Part shown: positions 18,601 to 26,776 of the stretch, one piece after another
How positions within the stretch are numbered: position 1 is the first letter of the stretch
Layout: each line of letters begins with the position of its first letter
Notes under the pieces: model-generated
Told to the model about the DNA's origin: nothing
What the model saw: the letters and a program-made list of their open reading frames with translations, nothing else
Databases searched by the model: none
Translations under genes and position numbers: made by a program
Origin: Streptacidiphilus albus JL83
GTDB lineage: Bacteria > Actinomycetota > Actinomycetes > Streptomycetales > Streptomycetaceae
Length of the DNA stretch: 64,000 nt
Assembly: GCF_000744705.1 (NCBI RefSeq)
Contig: NZ_JQML01000001.1
Coordinates: 9,000,017-9,064,016 of the forward strand
Reading direction: 5' to 3'

Positions 18601-19671
18601 GGTGACGCTGGCGGTGACGGTGGTCCAGGTCTCGTAGCCGCCGGTGTTGGGGACGGAGACCGAGCCGGTGAGGTTGGCGCCGGAGGCGTTGGCGATGTGC
18701 AGGGCGTCGGCGATCGCGTAGGGCGAGGCCACCCGGAGGCTGACCGTGTAGCTGCCGGCGGTCGCCACGTTCACCGTGTAGTCGAACCACTGGCCCGGCG
18801 TGGTCCAGCCCAGGTCGTAGCCGCCGCCGGCCGGACTGGTGTCCGCCGTGTCAGCGGTGGTCTCCAGGTCGATGCCGTCCGAGCGGTAGCTGTTGGCGGT
18901 GCCGTTGGTGGAGCTGACGCTGTAGGCCACGCCCTGGCCGCCGGTGTCGTAGTTGGCGGCCTGGAGCGTGCCCGGCACGGCGGCCGGGGTCCCGCCGAAC
19001 GGTTGGCCGCTGCTGGAGCCGCCGCCTGCCGCCTGGCTGAACGAGAGGTAGTGGAAGTTCCAGCCGTTGGAGTCCTGATCGACCGTCAGCGTCTGTACTC
19101 CTGCGGGCAGGGTGACGCTTGCGGTGACGGTGGTCCAGGTCTCGTAGCCGCCGGTGTTGGGGACGGAGACCGAGCCGGTGAGGTTGGTGCCGGAGGCGTT
19201 GGCGATGTGCAGGGCGTCGCTGATCCCGTACGGCGAGGAGACGCGGAGGCTGACCGTGTAGCTGCCGGCGGTGGCGACGTCGACGGTGTAGTCGAACCAC
19301 TGGCCCGGCGTGGTCCAGCCCAGGTCGTAGCCGCCGCCGGCCGGGCCGGTGTCCTGCGTGTCCGCGGTGGTCTCCAGGTCGACGCCGTCGGCGCGGTAGC
19401 TGTCGGCGCTGCCGTTGGCGGAGGCGACGCTGTACGCCACGCCCTGGCCGCCGGTGTCGTAGTTCGCGGCCTGGACCGTACCGGGGACGGCGGCCGGGGT
19501 GCCGCCGAAGGCGGCGCTGCCGGCAGCGCTCGCCACGGTGGGCGCGCCGGCCAGCGACAGGGCTAACAGCGCCGCGACTGCGAGCAGCGCGCGTAGGCCC
19601 GGCCGACGGCGGCGCGGTCGCGGTCCGCGGCGCGCAGGCGCTGGCGACCGCAGGAGAGGGAGTGGCCTCAT
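15643..19671 (-). CDS. secreted multidomain glycoside hydrolase family 3 enzyme (CBM6-CBM6-F5/8C-GH3)
   Basis: A 1342-residue exported enzyme. A signal peptide with an arginine-rich start covers about residues 1-48. Two CBM6-type modules follow (about 52-210 and 222-375) and are almost identical. A Gly/Thr linker leads to an F5/8-type discoidin domain (about 395-530). The GH3 N-domain has GPTTNLVRDPRWGRTYETYG and the nucleophile D786 in GFVASDW. The GH3 C-domain, an Fn3-like domain and a terminal putative-Ig domain (GLPPGITIASNGTVSGSG) complete it. GH3 members include beta-glucosidases, beta-xylosidases and arabinofuranosidases. Specificity is unproven and no arabinose operator is seen upstream. 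The ATG follows GAAGGGAACGG. Confidence 0.9.
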   Translation of the reverse strand: MRPLPLLRSPAPARRGPRPRRRRPGLRALLAVAALLALSLAGAPTVASAAGSAAFGGTPAAVPGTVQAANYDTGGQGVAYSVASANGSADSYRADGVDLETTADTQDTGPAGGGYDLGWTTPGQWFDYTVDVATAGSYTVSLRVSSPYGISDALHIANASGTNLTGSVSVPNTGGYETWTTVTASVTLPAGVQTLTVDQDSNGWNFHYLSFSQAAGGGSSSGQPFGGTPAAVPGTLQAANYDTGGQGVAYSVSSTNGTANSYRSDGIDLETTADTADTSPAGGGYDLGWTTPGQWFDYTVNVATAGSYTVSLRVASPYAIADALHIANASGANLTGSVSVPNTGGYETWTTVTASVTLPAGRQTLTVDQDSNGWNFHYLAFTQGSGGGGTGGGGTGGGTGPTEYCGTQDLALDQPTTASSTQDATDYPAADATDGDPGTRWSSASSDPQWLEVDLGSQQQICNVGILWEAAYATAFQVQVSNDNSTWTTVYSTTTGTGGNQSFPVSVTARYVRMYGTARGTQFGYSIFEFDVYGLTTVAPITGGNGNGGNGVCPWVGSTVPVAQRVQQVLNTMDQSEEATLLSGDGASSYIGQVPGVPDLCIPPDNMEDGPSGVGDGNGGVTAFPDGENAAATWDPALIQQEGAAKGAEFAGKGVNISLGPTTNLVRDPRWGRTYETYGEDPYLAGQVTSAEVEGLQSQGVMAMVKHAAAYDQEQYPNGTNNETVGQQALEELYLAPFQTSIEKSAPASVMCSYAVVNGASSCANADLLQDGLDEQADYGGFVASDWGAAGNAVADAEGGMDIAMPFSDASDVSAALTAGTLNQATVNAIVSRILTQMFAFGLFDNAQTGSLSATVTTAAHQQTALQMGEEGTVLLKNNGLLPLNPNAGESIAVIGTDGGAAVEIAGGGSGGVDSTNAVWPLTGIQNAVGPNSKVTYTPGDDNGTTDIPQAVAAAQAATDAIIYVSAPEGEESDLTTLDLSSADETMIEDVAAANPNTVVVINSGSPVVMPWLNSVAGVFENWYGGQETGAAVAALLFGTVDPSGKLPVTFPSSLSQVPAQTTAQWPGTSTGVVYSEGVDIGYRWYQSQNITPAFPFGFGLSYTRFSFSDLAVGAFNADGNATATATVTNTGSVAGADVAQLYVGDPAASQDPPEQLRGFQRVVLSPGQSATVTFPLTVHDLASWSSAGNQWEAQAGTYSIRVGDASSSLPLTGSTSLAQTLTGQVAAGASGAGVSLANTAVSAGVTANSGAPGAETVGVVNPFGYSSPKGAAVSFPVQATDSDSSQSLAFTATGLPPGITIASNGTVSGSGSTLGTYTVTVTATDPKGVSGTATFVWSVVQ
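18531..19508 (-). repeat. tandem duplication of a CBM6-coding module, 510-bp period
   Basis: The segments at about 18531-18998 and 19041-19508 are nearly identical at the DNA level with an offset of exactly 510 bases (170 codons). Long stretches match without change, including silent sites, so the duplication is recent or kept uniform by gene conversion. Confidence 0.85.
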
Positions 19672-19975
19672 TCCGTTCCCTTCGGTTGACTGATCTGCTT
19701 CCCCGGCGCCGGGCCGTTGGGCCGGTCGGCGGGTGGGACCGTGGTGGCGCAAAGAACCCGCCGCCGAACGTGGTTGTTCTGCGGCGGGCCGTCGAAGCGG
19801 CAGTTGCGCGCGCCGGATGGCGTCGTGCCTGCCGGGGGGATCGTGCCGTGTGCGGTGGTGCACATCGGGGTGGCTCTGCCACCGTCCGGGGCGAACCCCG
19901 ATCGGCGACCGACCTCAGCGGTTCGGCGCGACAGTCGGGAGGGTGGCGGCCGTCGTCAACCGAGGAGGAACCGGT

Positions 19976-20152
19976 TCACGACGCCGGAGTTGCCGCCGGA
20001 GCCGAGGGTGGGGGCGATGCGTGGGCGCCGCCGTTGACGGCCGGTTCGATGTGCTTCCGAGCCGTGTCGAGGCCGGCGTCGGACAGGTTGACCACCGAAG
20101 ACCCGACAGGGCGCACGGCCGAGGCCGAGGCCAGCCTGCGGCGAGACATCAT
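19976..20152 (-). pseudogene. short reading frame behind a LacI-type operator, possible truncated secreted protein
   Basis: A short frame starting MMSRRRLASASAVRPVGSS has a good GAGGAGTG ribosome site and a Tat/Sec-like basic start, but it loses protein character and stops after about 58 residues. It lies just downstream of a perfect GAGAGCGCTCTC palindrome and just upstream of the GH3 gene. I infer a frameshifted or deleted start of an extracellular protein. Confidence 0.35.
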
Positions 20153-20180
20153 GGGACACTCCTCTTCACCCCGATCTCGG

Positions 20181-20192
20181 GAGAGCGCTCTC
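20181..20192. promoter_or_regulatory. LacI-type palindrome distinct from the arabinose operators
   Basis: GAGAGCGCTCTC is a perfect 12-base palindrome with the AGCGCT core of LacI/GalR operators. It lies upstream of the truncated frame at 19976-20152 and about 510 bases upstream of the GH3 start, so it may once have governed polysaccharide hydrolase expression. The cognate regulator is not in this window. Confidence 0.5.
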
Positions 20193-20224
20193 TCTGCCAC
20201 AGCGCAGAATCCTCCCGGGCCCGC

Positions 20225-20578
20225 AGAGTGTCAAGAGAAGCCACAGAAATCCGGCGGCACCGCCGACTTCCTTGCGCAGGATGTCCCTCTCGGCAGCCGG
20301 CTTCCGTTCGCTGGCTTCAAGCTCGGCCGACCGGGCCTCCAACTGCCGGACCGCTCGTCTGGATCATCGGGCGCAGCTGCCTGTCCCGTCCGGGCCGCAG
20401 CCGACCCGCTGGTGCGCGTGCCGGTGGGAGCAATGCGGCGGTGTTCGCGGTCCCGCAGCACCCACTCGCGCAGCGTCGCCCTGTTGATGCTCAGGTCAGC
20501 GGCGATGTCCTTGTACGTCGCCCCGGGCGTGGAACAGCGTGTCCACCCCCCAGGCGATCTCCAGCGCCTTGGCCGGAT
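20225..20578 (-). pseudogene. decayed IS3-family transposase OrfA fragment
   Basis: Three frames must be joined to read a transposase. First comes YPAKALEIAWGVDTLFHARG, then the helix-turn-helix YKDIAADLSINRATLREWVL, and finally the coiled coil RQLEARSAELEASERK with AAERDILRKE. At least two frameshifts are needed and no OrfB follows. No terminal inverted repeats were found. This is a relic lying directly behind the stop of the WD40 gene. Confidence 0.6.
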
Positions 20579-20580
20579 AT

Positions 20581-23500
20581 TCAGCCGCAGGGCGCGGTAA
20601 CCGGCAGTCCTGGGGCGTCGCGCGACCAGGCTTGCTTGTCCAGGGCCTGACCGAGATCAGCGCACAGGTCGCTCTGGGCTGCGGTCGGCTTTGGCACCCA
20701 GAGCCGGACGACGCCCTCGGCACCTCCGGCGGCCAGGAGGTTCCCGTCAGGGCTGAACGCCACGGTGTACAACGCGTCGGTGGCTCCGGTGAGGGTTGCG
20801 GACACGCTTGGGTGGCGCAGGTTCTTGACGTTCCAGAGCCATACGTCGTCGTCTGTGTCGGCGGCGGCGAGAGTACTTCCGTCGGGGCTGAAGTCGATCG
20901 CGTAGGTGTATCCGAGCGGCCCGGTCAACGGCTGCCCGAGGGGTTCCGGGCGCGGCGGGTCGCCCAGGTTCCACAGTTGGACGGTGCCGTTGGCAAGCCC
21001 GACGGCAAGTGCGATCCCGTTCGGTTGGAAGGCCACGCTGTAGACGTAGGCGGGCAGGCGGGTCAGTGCCGCGAGGGGCCGGGCGATGCCGTTGGCGTTC
21101 AGTGACCACAGACGAACGGATCGGTCGATGCTCCCCGCTCCCAGTAACGTGCCGCGCGAGTTGAACGCGAGGCTGTAGACGCCCGCCGTGAAACCGGGCA
21201 GAACCTGCCGGAGTGTCAGCCCCCGGGCACTCGTGACATTCCACAGCCGCACGAGTGTGTCGTCGGAGCCGGTGGCCAGCAGCGTGCCGTCGGGACTGAA
21301 GGCGATGTTCTCGACGATTCCCGCAGTGGTGGCCGGTTGCGGCGGTCCGACGGGGACGGGCGCGGCGGGGTCGGAGACGTTCCATAGCCGCACACTGCCG
21401 TTGGAGAGCGCCGTGGCGAGCAGTGGCGCGGTCGGGCTGAACGCGACCGCCTCGGCCGGGAGGCCGCCTGTGCCGATAGGCGGGGATGCCGGGGTCCGGT
21501 CCGCGGCGTACCAGAGTTGGAGCGTGTTGCTGGCAACTGCGATCAGATGGTCGTCGGATGAGAAGGAGACCTCGTTGATCACGCCCTTTCCCGGGAGTTG
21601 TGGGACCGGCAGCGACCAGAAGCGGAGCACTCCGTCGGCGCATCCACTGATCAGCGTGGAGTCGCGGTCCCAGGCGATGCTCGCTACCGGCTCGGGATGC
21701 GGCAGGGTGGTGATGAGAGCGTGAGTGGCGGGGTCCCACAACTCCACGCTCTTTGCGCTGGTCGCCACGGCGAGTTGGGAGCCGTCCGGACTGAATGCGA
21801 GCGCGTTGATCCAGCTGTTGCCGATGGTCAGCGCCGGTCCGTCGGGGCGTGTCCCCCCTGACGTGGTGACCGTCCACAACTGCAGTGCCGAGGTCTTCGT
21901 GCCGGTCGCGAGGGTGTTGCCGGCCGGGTTGAACGCCAGTCCCAGAACCGGGCCGCCGAGGCCGGAGTGGTCGGCGGTAGGAGCCGGGGCCAGTGTGGCG
22001 TCGGGTGCGACGGGCCAGGTCAGCAGCTGGCCGTCTGAGGTGGTCGCGGCGAGCATCGTGCCGTTGGGGTTGAACGCCAGGCTCTGTACGTACGCGGTGG
22101 GGCTGACGGTGACTGTCTGCGTCGGGGTCAGTGCCGTGCTGGAAACGTGCCACAGCCGGATGGTGCCGTCGGCGCTGCCTGCAGCCAGCAGCGTGCCGGC
22201 CGGGTTGAACGCGAGTGTGTACACGGTGTTGGTCGGCCCGGTGAGTGCGGGCAGGGCGTGTACCACCGCCGGATTGGCGATGTTCCAGACACTGATGGTT
22301 TCTTCGCTGCCGGACGCCGCCAGCAGCCGGCCGTCCGGGCTGATCGCGACGGCGAAGAGCTGCCGGTCCTGGAGGTGCAGCAGTGGCTGGCCGATCGCGG
22401 TCGGGACACCGGGGCGGGAGATGTTCCACAGCCGCAGGGTCCCGTCCGCATCGGCTGCGGCAGCCAGATTGCGGTCTGCCGTGCCGGCCAGCGCCTCGAC
22501 GACCGAGGCTGCGTCGACCACACGGCTGGCCTGCGCTGTGCCGGTGGATTCGAGCAGCGCCGAGCGGGATTGGATGGTCGGGTTCATCCGGTAGGAGGCC
22601 AGGCTCAGTTGGGCTGCGGCGGTCGGGTCGAGCCCGCGCACTGCACCGGCCGCCTCGGCCACGGCTCGCGCATCCGCCGTGCGCGTGGCGCTCTGCGCGT
22701 CGCCTCGTTGTACGAAGGCGTAGAAGGCCATACCGGTGGCGACGAAGAGCAGGCTCGCGAGCGCTCCTGCCAGGATCCGAAGGCGGCGCGCGGCCAGTAT
22801 CCTGGCTCGCTCCTCAACACTCCGCTGCACGCGGGAGGCTTCGAGGAACTCGCGTTCGAGCGCTGTCGGCCGCCAGCGTTCGCCGGCCTCCTGCACGCGC
22901 AGGTCCATGACGGTCAGCGGGCCGCCGCGCAGCAGTGCGGCCGGATCGCGACCGGCCTCCACCCAGTTCTCTGCGGCGAAAGCGAGCCTGCGCTGAGCAA
23001 TGAGCACGGCCCTGTCAGTGTCGAGCCAGGCACGCAGCCGAGGCCATGAGCTGATCAACGCCTCGTGTGCGATCTGCACGGTGCCCGCGTCGACGGTCAG
23101 CAGCCTACGGTCGATGAACTCCTCCATCGGCTCCGGCAGTTCACTGCCGGCGTGCGTTCCGCCGGGCAGACTGTCGAAGGCAACCTTGCGCGCGGTGTCG
23201 GCAACCCCCTCGCCGACATGTACGAGGTGCACGAAGATGATGCGCACGAGCTCGCGGTCCGGGGGACCGAGCCCGCCGTAGGCTTCCTCGGCCGAGTGGG
23301 CGATCGCGTCGGCTATGCCACCGGTGGCCAGATAGTCCTGCGATGTGAGGATGTCGCCCTCGTGCCGGGACCAGGTCGCGAGCAGGGCGTGCGAAAGCAG
23401 TGGCAGCGTGCCGACATGGTCCCGGCCGAGCCGGAAACACTGTTCGATGAGCAGCTCCACCAAGCCGTCGGCCACCTCCGCGCCGGCCAGTCGAGCTGGA

Positions 23501-24321
23501 CGGACGATCGCCTCACGGATCTGTCCGGTGTTCATCGGCCCGACGATCACCTGGCCATCCTGCATGGCTGGCGCGAGTCCGGGTTCGACGAGCGCCGCCG
23601 CATAGAAGTCCGCTCGCAGGCCGATGACGACTCCGCTGCGCGAGCATCGGTGCAGCAGCTCCTCGATGAAGGAGGCACGCTCCGACGTGGGTAGCTCGTG
23701 CGTGAACACCTGCTCGAACTGATCAACCACGATCCAGTCCGCAGGCTGCTCCAGCGGTGCGGCTGCTGCCAGGGCGGCGAGCGCATCGCGGCCCGGGGTG
23801 AGCAGGGCGGCGGTTCCCTCGGCACGCAGCGACGGGATCAGGCCGGCCCGTAACAAAGAGGACTTGCCCGAGCCGGACGGTCCGACAACGAGCAGCGGCA
23901 AGCCTTCCCGGCGCCGCTCTGCAGCGCGGCGGCGCACCGTCGCGACGAGTTCAGCGCGTCCGAAGTACCACTCGGCATCCTCGGCCTCGAAAGGAGCCAG
24001 GCCACGGTACGGCGGTCGCCGATCCCCTGTGCGCCGCCGCCCGGACCTGCGCAGCCGACGCGCGGCCTCTCGCCAGGCCTCCAGCTGAGCCTCATCACGC
24101 ACTCCGAGAGCGATCAGCAGCTGCGTGAACTCCGAGCCCAGGAGCCTCAGAGCCGGCAGGTGCGTTCCAGCGAAGTAGCCGCCGGCCGTCGCCGGCGCGA
24201 GGCCACTCTTGCGCGCCACCTCGCGAACGGTCAACCGGGCTCGTTCGCGTAATTCCGTGAGCAGAGCGCCGAATTCGGCCGCGCTGCTCACGCCGGCCAG
24301 GCGTTCCTCCGGCATTGGCAT
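20581..24321 (-). CDS. HTH - STAND NTPase - membrane helix - WD40 repeat protein
   Basis: A 1246-residue signalling ATPase. Residues about 15-85 form an XRE-like helix-turn-helix (LTVREVARKSGLAPATAGGY). The STAND NTPase starts at PYRGLAPFEAEDAEWYFGR and has Walker A GPSGSGKSS (about 147-155) and Walker B WIVVDQFEQVF. A single hydrophobic helix (LAGALASLLFVATGMAFYAF) lies at about 510-530. Some twelve to fourteen WD40 repeats fill the rest (SPDGRLLAASGSEETISVWN type). ATG 24321 and ATG 24315 are close alternatives. Such proteins are frequent in streptomycetes and resemble regulators and anti-phage STAND sensors. The ligand is unknown. The stop lies against an IS remnant. Confidence 0.85.
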   Translation of the reverse strand: MPMPEERLAGVSSAAEFGALLTELRERARLTVREVARKSGLAPATAGGYFAGTHLPALRLLGSEFTQLLIALGVRDEAQLEAWREAARRLRRSGRRRTGDRRPPYRGLAPFEAEDAEWYFGRAELVATVRRRAAERRREGLPLLVVGPSGSGKSSLLRAGLIPSLRAEGTAALLTPGRDALAALAAAAPLEQPADWIVVDQFEQVFTHELPTSERASFIEELLHRCSRSGVVIGLRADFYAAALVEPGLAPAMQDGQVIVGPMNTGQIREAIVRPARLAGAEVADGLVELLIEQCFRLGRDHVGTLPLLSHALLATWSRHEGDILTSQDYLATGGIADAIAHSAEEAYGGLGPPDRELVRIIFVHLVHVGEGVADTARKVAFDSLPGGTHAGSELPEPMEEFIDRRLLTVDAGTVQIAHEALISSWPRLRAWLDTDRAVLIAQRRLAFAAENWVEAGRDPAALLRGGPLTVMDLRVQEAGERWRPTALEREFLEASRVQRSVEERARILAARRLRILAGALASLLFVATGMAFYAFVQRGDAQSATRTADARAVAEAAGAVRGLDPTAAAQLSLASYRMNPTIQSRSALLESTGTAQASRVVDAASVVEALAGTADRNLAAAADADGTLRLWNISRPGVPTAIGQPLLHLQDRQLFAVAISPDGRLLAASGSEETISVWNIANPAVVHALPALTGPTNTVYTLAFNPAGTLLAAGSADGTIRLWHVSSTALTPTQTVTVSPTAYVQSLAFNPNGTMLAATTSDGQLLTWPVAPDATLAPAPTADHSGLGGPVLGLAFNPAGNTLATGTKTSALQLWTVTTSGGTRPDGPALTIGNSWINALAFSPDGSQLAVATSAKSVELWDPATHALITTLPHPEPVASIAWDRDSTLISGCADGVLRFWSLPVPQLPGKGVINEVSFSSDDHLIAVASNTLQLWYAADRTPASPPIGTGGLPAEAVAFSPTAPLLATALSNGSVRLWNVSDPAAPVPVGPPQPATTAGIVENIAFSPDGTLLATGSDDTLVRLWNVTSARGLTLRQVLPGFTAGVYSLAFNSRGTLLGAGSIDRSVRLWSLNANGIARPLAALTRLPAYVYSVAFQPNGIALAVGLANGTVQLWNLGDPPRPEPLGQPLTGPLGYTYAIDFSPDGSTLAAADTDDDVWLWNVKNLRHPSVSATLTGATDALYTVAFSPDGNLLAAGGAEGVVRLWVPKPTAAQSDLCADLGQALDKQAWSRDAPGLPVTAPCG

Positions 24322-24586
24322 CGCAGGCCCACCAGGTGATTCGAAGGTGCAGAGAGGCTGCCGTACGCACGGTAACACCGACACCTGTTGGTTGAGGGAC
24401 CATCACAAGCACGATCAAGGGGGCACCGCACGGCCAGCGACCTGTACGAGCTTGTCCGAGGTCTGTCCGGAGCTGTACGAGGTCGGCCCTGTCCATTGAG
24501 TCGATCGCTTCCGCCGACGAGAGTCCCTGGTCAAGGGTCTCAGCCAGCAGACCCGTCCACTTCGAGAGATGGAAGAGGGAATCGCC

Positions 24587-25066
24587 ATGAACATCACGAA
24601 ACCCCGCCCGAATCGGGCCGGCGCCACGGCCGTCCTGGCCAGCATGGTGGCCGTCGCCGCACTGTGTGCGGCCGCCCCCGCGTCGGCTGCCACGAAGCCC
24701 GCCCGTCCCGCCGCAGCCGCCGCGCACGCCGTCCGCCCCGACGACGGTGTGGTCGGCAGCTGCGCCGGCAGTGGTGACCCCGACCACAACACGTGCATCA
24801 CCGTCTACACCGAGACCAAGAACACCACCAACCACACCCAGTACGTGGGCCAGATCGTCGTCACCGCCCCCGATTCCTGGGCGCCGGGGGGCCTGTTGGA
24901 GGCGTGGGCCGGGAACGGACCCACCGGCATCGCCTGGTACCAGTCCGAGTACGGCACCTACCAGGTGTGGACGATCGACCAGTGGATCAAGAATGGCTCC
25001 GGCATCTGCGGTTCCTACACCGCGGGTTCGTCCCGCTCGGTCGCCTGCATCAGCATCTCGGTGTGA
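24587..25066 (+). CDS. small secreted protein of unknown function
   Basis: A 159-residue exported protein. A signal peptide ends near AAAPASAATKP, followed by an Ala/Pro-rich stretch and a compact domain with four cysteines (GSCAGSG, NTCITVY, GICGSY, VACISISV) that could form two disulfides. No family is recognised. GGAAGAGGGA precedes the ATG at 24587. It is divergent from the STAND gene and is followed by two strong hairpins. Confidence 0.7.
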   Translation: MNITKPRPNRAGATAVLASMVAVAALCAAAPASAATKPARPAAAAAHAVRPDDGVVGSCAGSGDPDHNTCITVYTETKNTTNHTQYVGQIVVTAPDSWAPGGLLEAWAGNGPTGIAWYQSEYGTYQVWTIDQWIKNGSGICGSYTAGSSRSVACISISV

Positions 25067-25083
25067 CTCGGCAGTGAACCATG

Positions 25084-25115
25084 AAGGGCGGCCCGGTCGC
25101 GACTGGGCCGCCCTT
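25084..25115 (+). terminator. hairpin terminator after the small secreted protein
   Basis: Arms AAGGGCGGCCC and GGGCCGCCCTT pair perfectly around a ten-base loop, 17 bases past the stop. Confidence 0.8.
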
Positions 25116-25129
25116 GTCGGAACAGCTCC

Positions 25130-25165
25130 CCGTGCGGTCGGCCCGCCACGCGGCCGACCGCACGG
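25130..25165. terminator. second strong hairpin
   Basis: Arms CCGTGCGGTCGGCC and GGCCGACCGCACGG pair perfectly around eight bases. With the hairpin just before it, this makes a tandem terminator. From here to 25534 I see no gene. Confidence 0.6.
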
Positions 25166-25534
25166 AACTGCCTCAGACCACCCAAGAATTGGCTTGAGGC
25201 TGAGCTGAGAGACGGCCCGAACCCGGTGCGGCACAAAGGCGTCCACTGGCCGCACCGGTGCAGCCGGCCGGACGGCCCCAGGCACCCGGGCCAGCGCGCC
25301 GCCCCTCGGGTACGCCCGACGCGCCCCGCCCGCCCGTCACAGCAGCGGGCGGGCACGGGAGGCTCGGATCCGGGCAACGCAGCGGGTCGCGCAGGCGGGT
25401 ACGTAGCTTTGAGCGCCAGGTGTGCGAACCATGCCGTGTGACCTGCATGCCAACTCCCCTTATGGGGGCGCGTGTTGACGCTGCTTCAGCTGCTGGCAGC
25501 ATGGCCTGCCCATAGAAGTCGCAAGGGGGTGCCC

Positions 25535-26326
25535 ATGGGCGAGACCATCGGCGTTTTGCTGTCCACCGGTGTATTGGTGTTTGTCGTTGGCTTGGTAGGC
25601 GGGACTGCGCCGGTGCGGTGGGTTCCCGCGATCAAGGACATGCACCGGGCGGAGAAGGTCACCTGCGAGGTGCTGGGTGCGCTCCTGATGCTGGCAGGGG
25701 CCGCACTGATTTTCGTCGCGTTGACAGCCAAGACCGGTGACGGCTCCGCCGCACCCGAGCCGGTCCCTTCGGCGGCCGCTCTGTCTGAGAGTCCGACGCC
25801 GACGCCTATCCAGACGCCGACGCCTATCGCGGGGCCGACGCCCACGGCAGCGAGCGTGCCGTCCGACTCGCCCTCGACAGGAGATTCGTCCGCCGCACTG
25901 ACGCCGGTCGCGCTGGCACAAATTTCGCCAGTGAGTCACGCCGAGAATATCAACGTTCAGGAGGTGAAATTCGGAGGGACTGACTACGGCCAGACCTGGA
26001 TAGAATCCTGCGTCTCCACGGAGGAGAATGGTCCGCAATACGACACGTGGGATGTGAGCGGTTATACGAAACTGACACTCACTCTCGGTGTCCCCAGCGA
26101 TTTGCCACCGAGCGGTGTCGGGGCTGTCGCAAGGTTTACCTTCACAGACAACGGCAAGGCGCTTACGCCCACGGTAACGGTCTCCGCCAGTCAATCGAGA
26201 ACCTTGACGATTCCCTTGGCGGGTGTTGACGACTTGACCATTGGGTGCCTGGATGAACCGGGACCGAGCGAGGATCCAGGTGGGGCCGTCATCACGTTCG
26301 GGCTCGGAAACGCGACCCTCAGCTGA
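25535..26326 (+). CDS. membrane-anchored protein with Pro/Thr linker and carbohydrate-binding-like C-terminal domain
   Basis: A 263-residue protein. Two membrane helices lie near the N-terminus (IGVLLSTGVLVFVVGLVGG and VLGALLMLAGAALIFVAL). A low-complexity linker with TPTPI repeats follows. The C-terminal domain of about 125 residues (GTDYGQTWIESCVS, YDTWDVSGYTKLTLTLGVPS, VARFTFTDNGKAL) resembles NPCBM-type sugar-binding domains. This domain has visibly lower GC than its neighbours, which suggests transfer. ATG 25535 follows AAGGGGGTGCCC. The function is unknown. The domain comparison is from memory and not certain. Confidence 0.65.
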   Translation: MGETIGVLLSTGVLVFVVGLVGGTAPVRWVPAIKDMHRAEKVTCEVLGALLMLAGAALIFVALTAKTGDGSAAPEPVPSAAALSESPTPTPIQTPTPIAGPTPTAASVPSDSPSTGDSSAALTPVALAQISPVSHAENINVQEVKFGGTDYGQTWIESCVSTEENGPQYDTWDVSGYTKLTLTLGVPSDLPPSGVGAVARFTFTDNGKALTPTVTVSASQSRTLTIPLAGVDDLTIGCLDEPGPSEDPGGAVITFGLGNATLS

Positions 26327-26374
26327 TCAGCCGGCACCGGCAGTGGCCAGCCCGACCTGGCGGCGTGCTATTTG

Positions 26375-26401
26375 CCCGCCCGACCCACCGGGTCGGGCGG
26401 G
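26375..26401 (+). terminator. hairpin terminator
   Basis: Arms CCCGCCCGACCC and GGGTCGGGCGGG pair perfectly around a three-base loop, 48 bases after the preceding gene. Confidence 0.75.
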
Positions 26402-26479
26402 TACTGGACGCCGGCTGAAGGACCGCAGGTCCCAGGTGATCCACCGGCCCTGTCTGTCCGCACGTCAATACGGAGGATC

Positions 26480-26710
26480 GTGAGGGTGCGGGACTCGCCG
26501 CTACTCCCGCTACCGACTGCGCATCGCCGCCCGCGCCCGCGACCTGGTCACCACCGGAAGCTCCGTCGAGGGCGCCTGCCGCATCGTCATCCTCGAAGAC
26601 CAACTCGCAGAAGCCCTAAGCCTCATCGAAGAGCTCCGGGCCGCAGCCCCACCCAAGGACGCGGCTCCGGCGTCCAGCGGGCCGCGCTGGTCGTGGAAGG
26701 AGGGGTCTGT
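26480..26710 (+). pseudogene. possible frameshifted small gene
   Basis: A GTG at 26480 has GGAGG four bases upstream, but its frame soon becomes an arginine/proline-rich shadow. The frame one base over reads like a true helical protein (YRLRIAARARDLVTTGSS, then ACRIVILEDQLAEALSLIEE). A single frameshift near 26485-26505 would join them. I do not recognise the family. Confidence 0.35.
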
Positions 26711-26776
26711 ACTCCCGGTGCGCGTTGCCCACTCCTGGGGCGGCGCGCACCGATGCCGTGCCCTCCAAGTGGACTG

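Noticed and set aside
17089-19566. An 825-codon open frame on the plus strand
   Set aside because: It is the complement of the GH3 gene. Its apparent repeats come from the duplicated CBM6 modules.
25130-25165. Inverted repeat considered as an attachment site or IS end
   Set aside because: No matching copy, integrase or tRNA gene is nearby. It fits a tandem terminator better.
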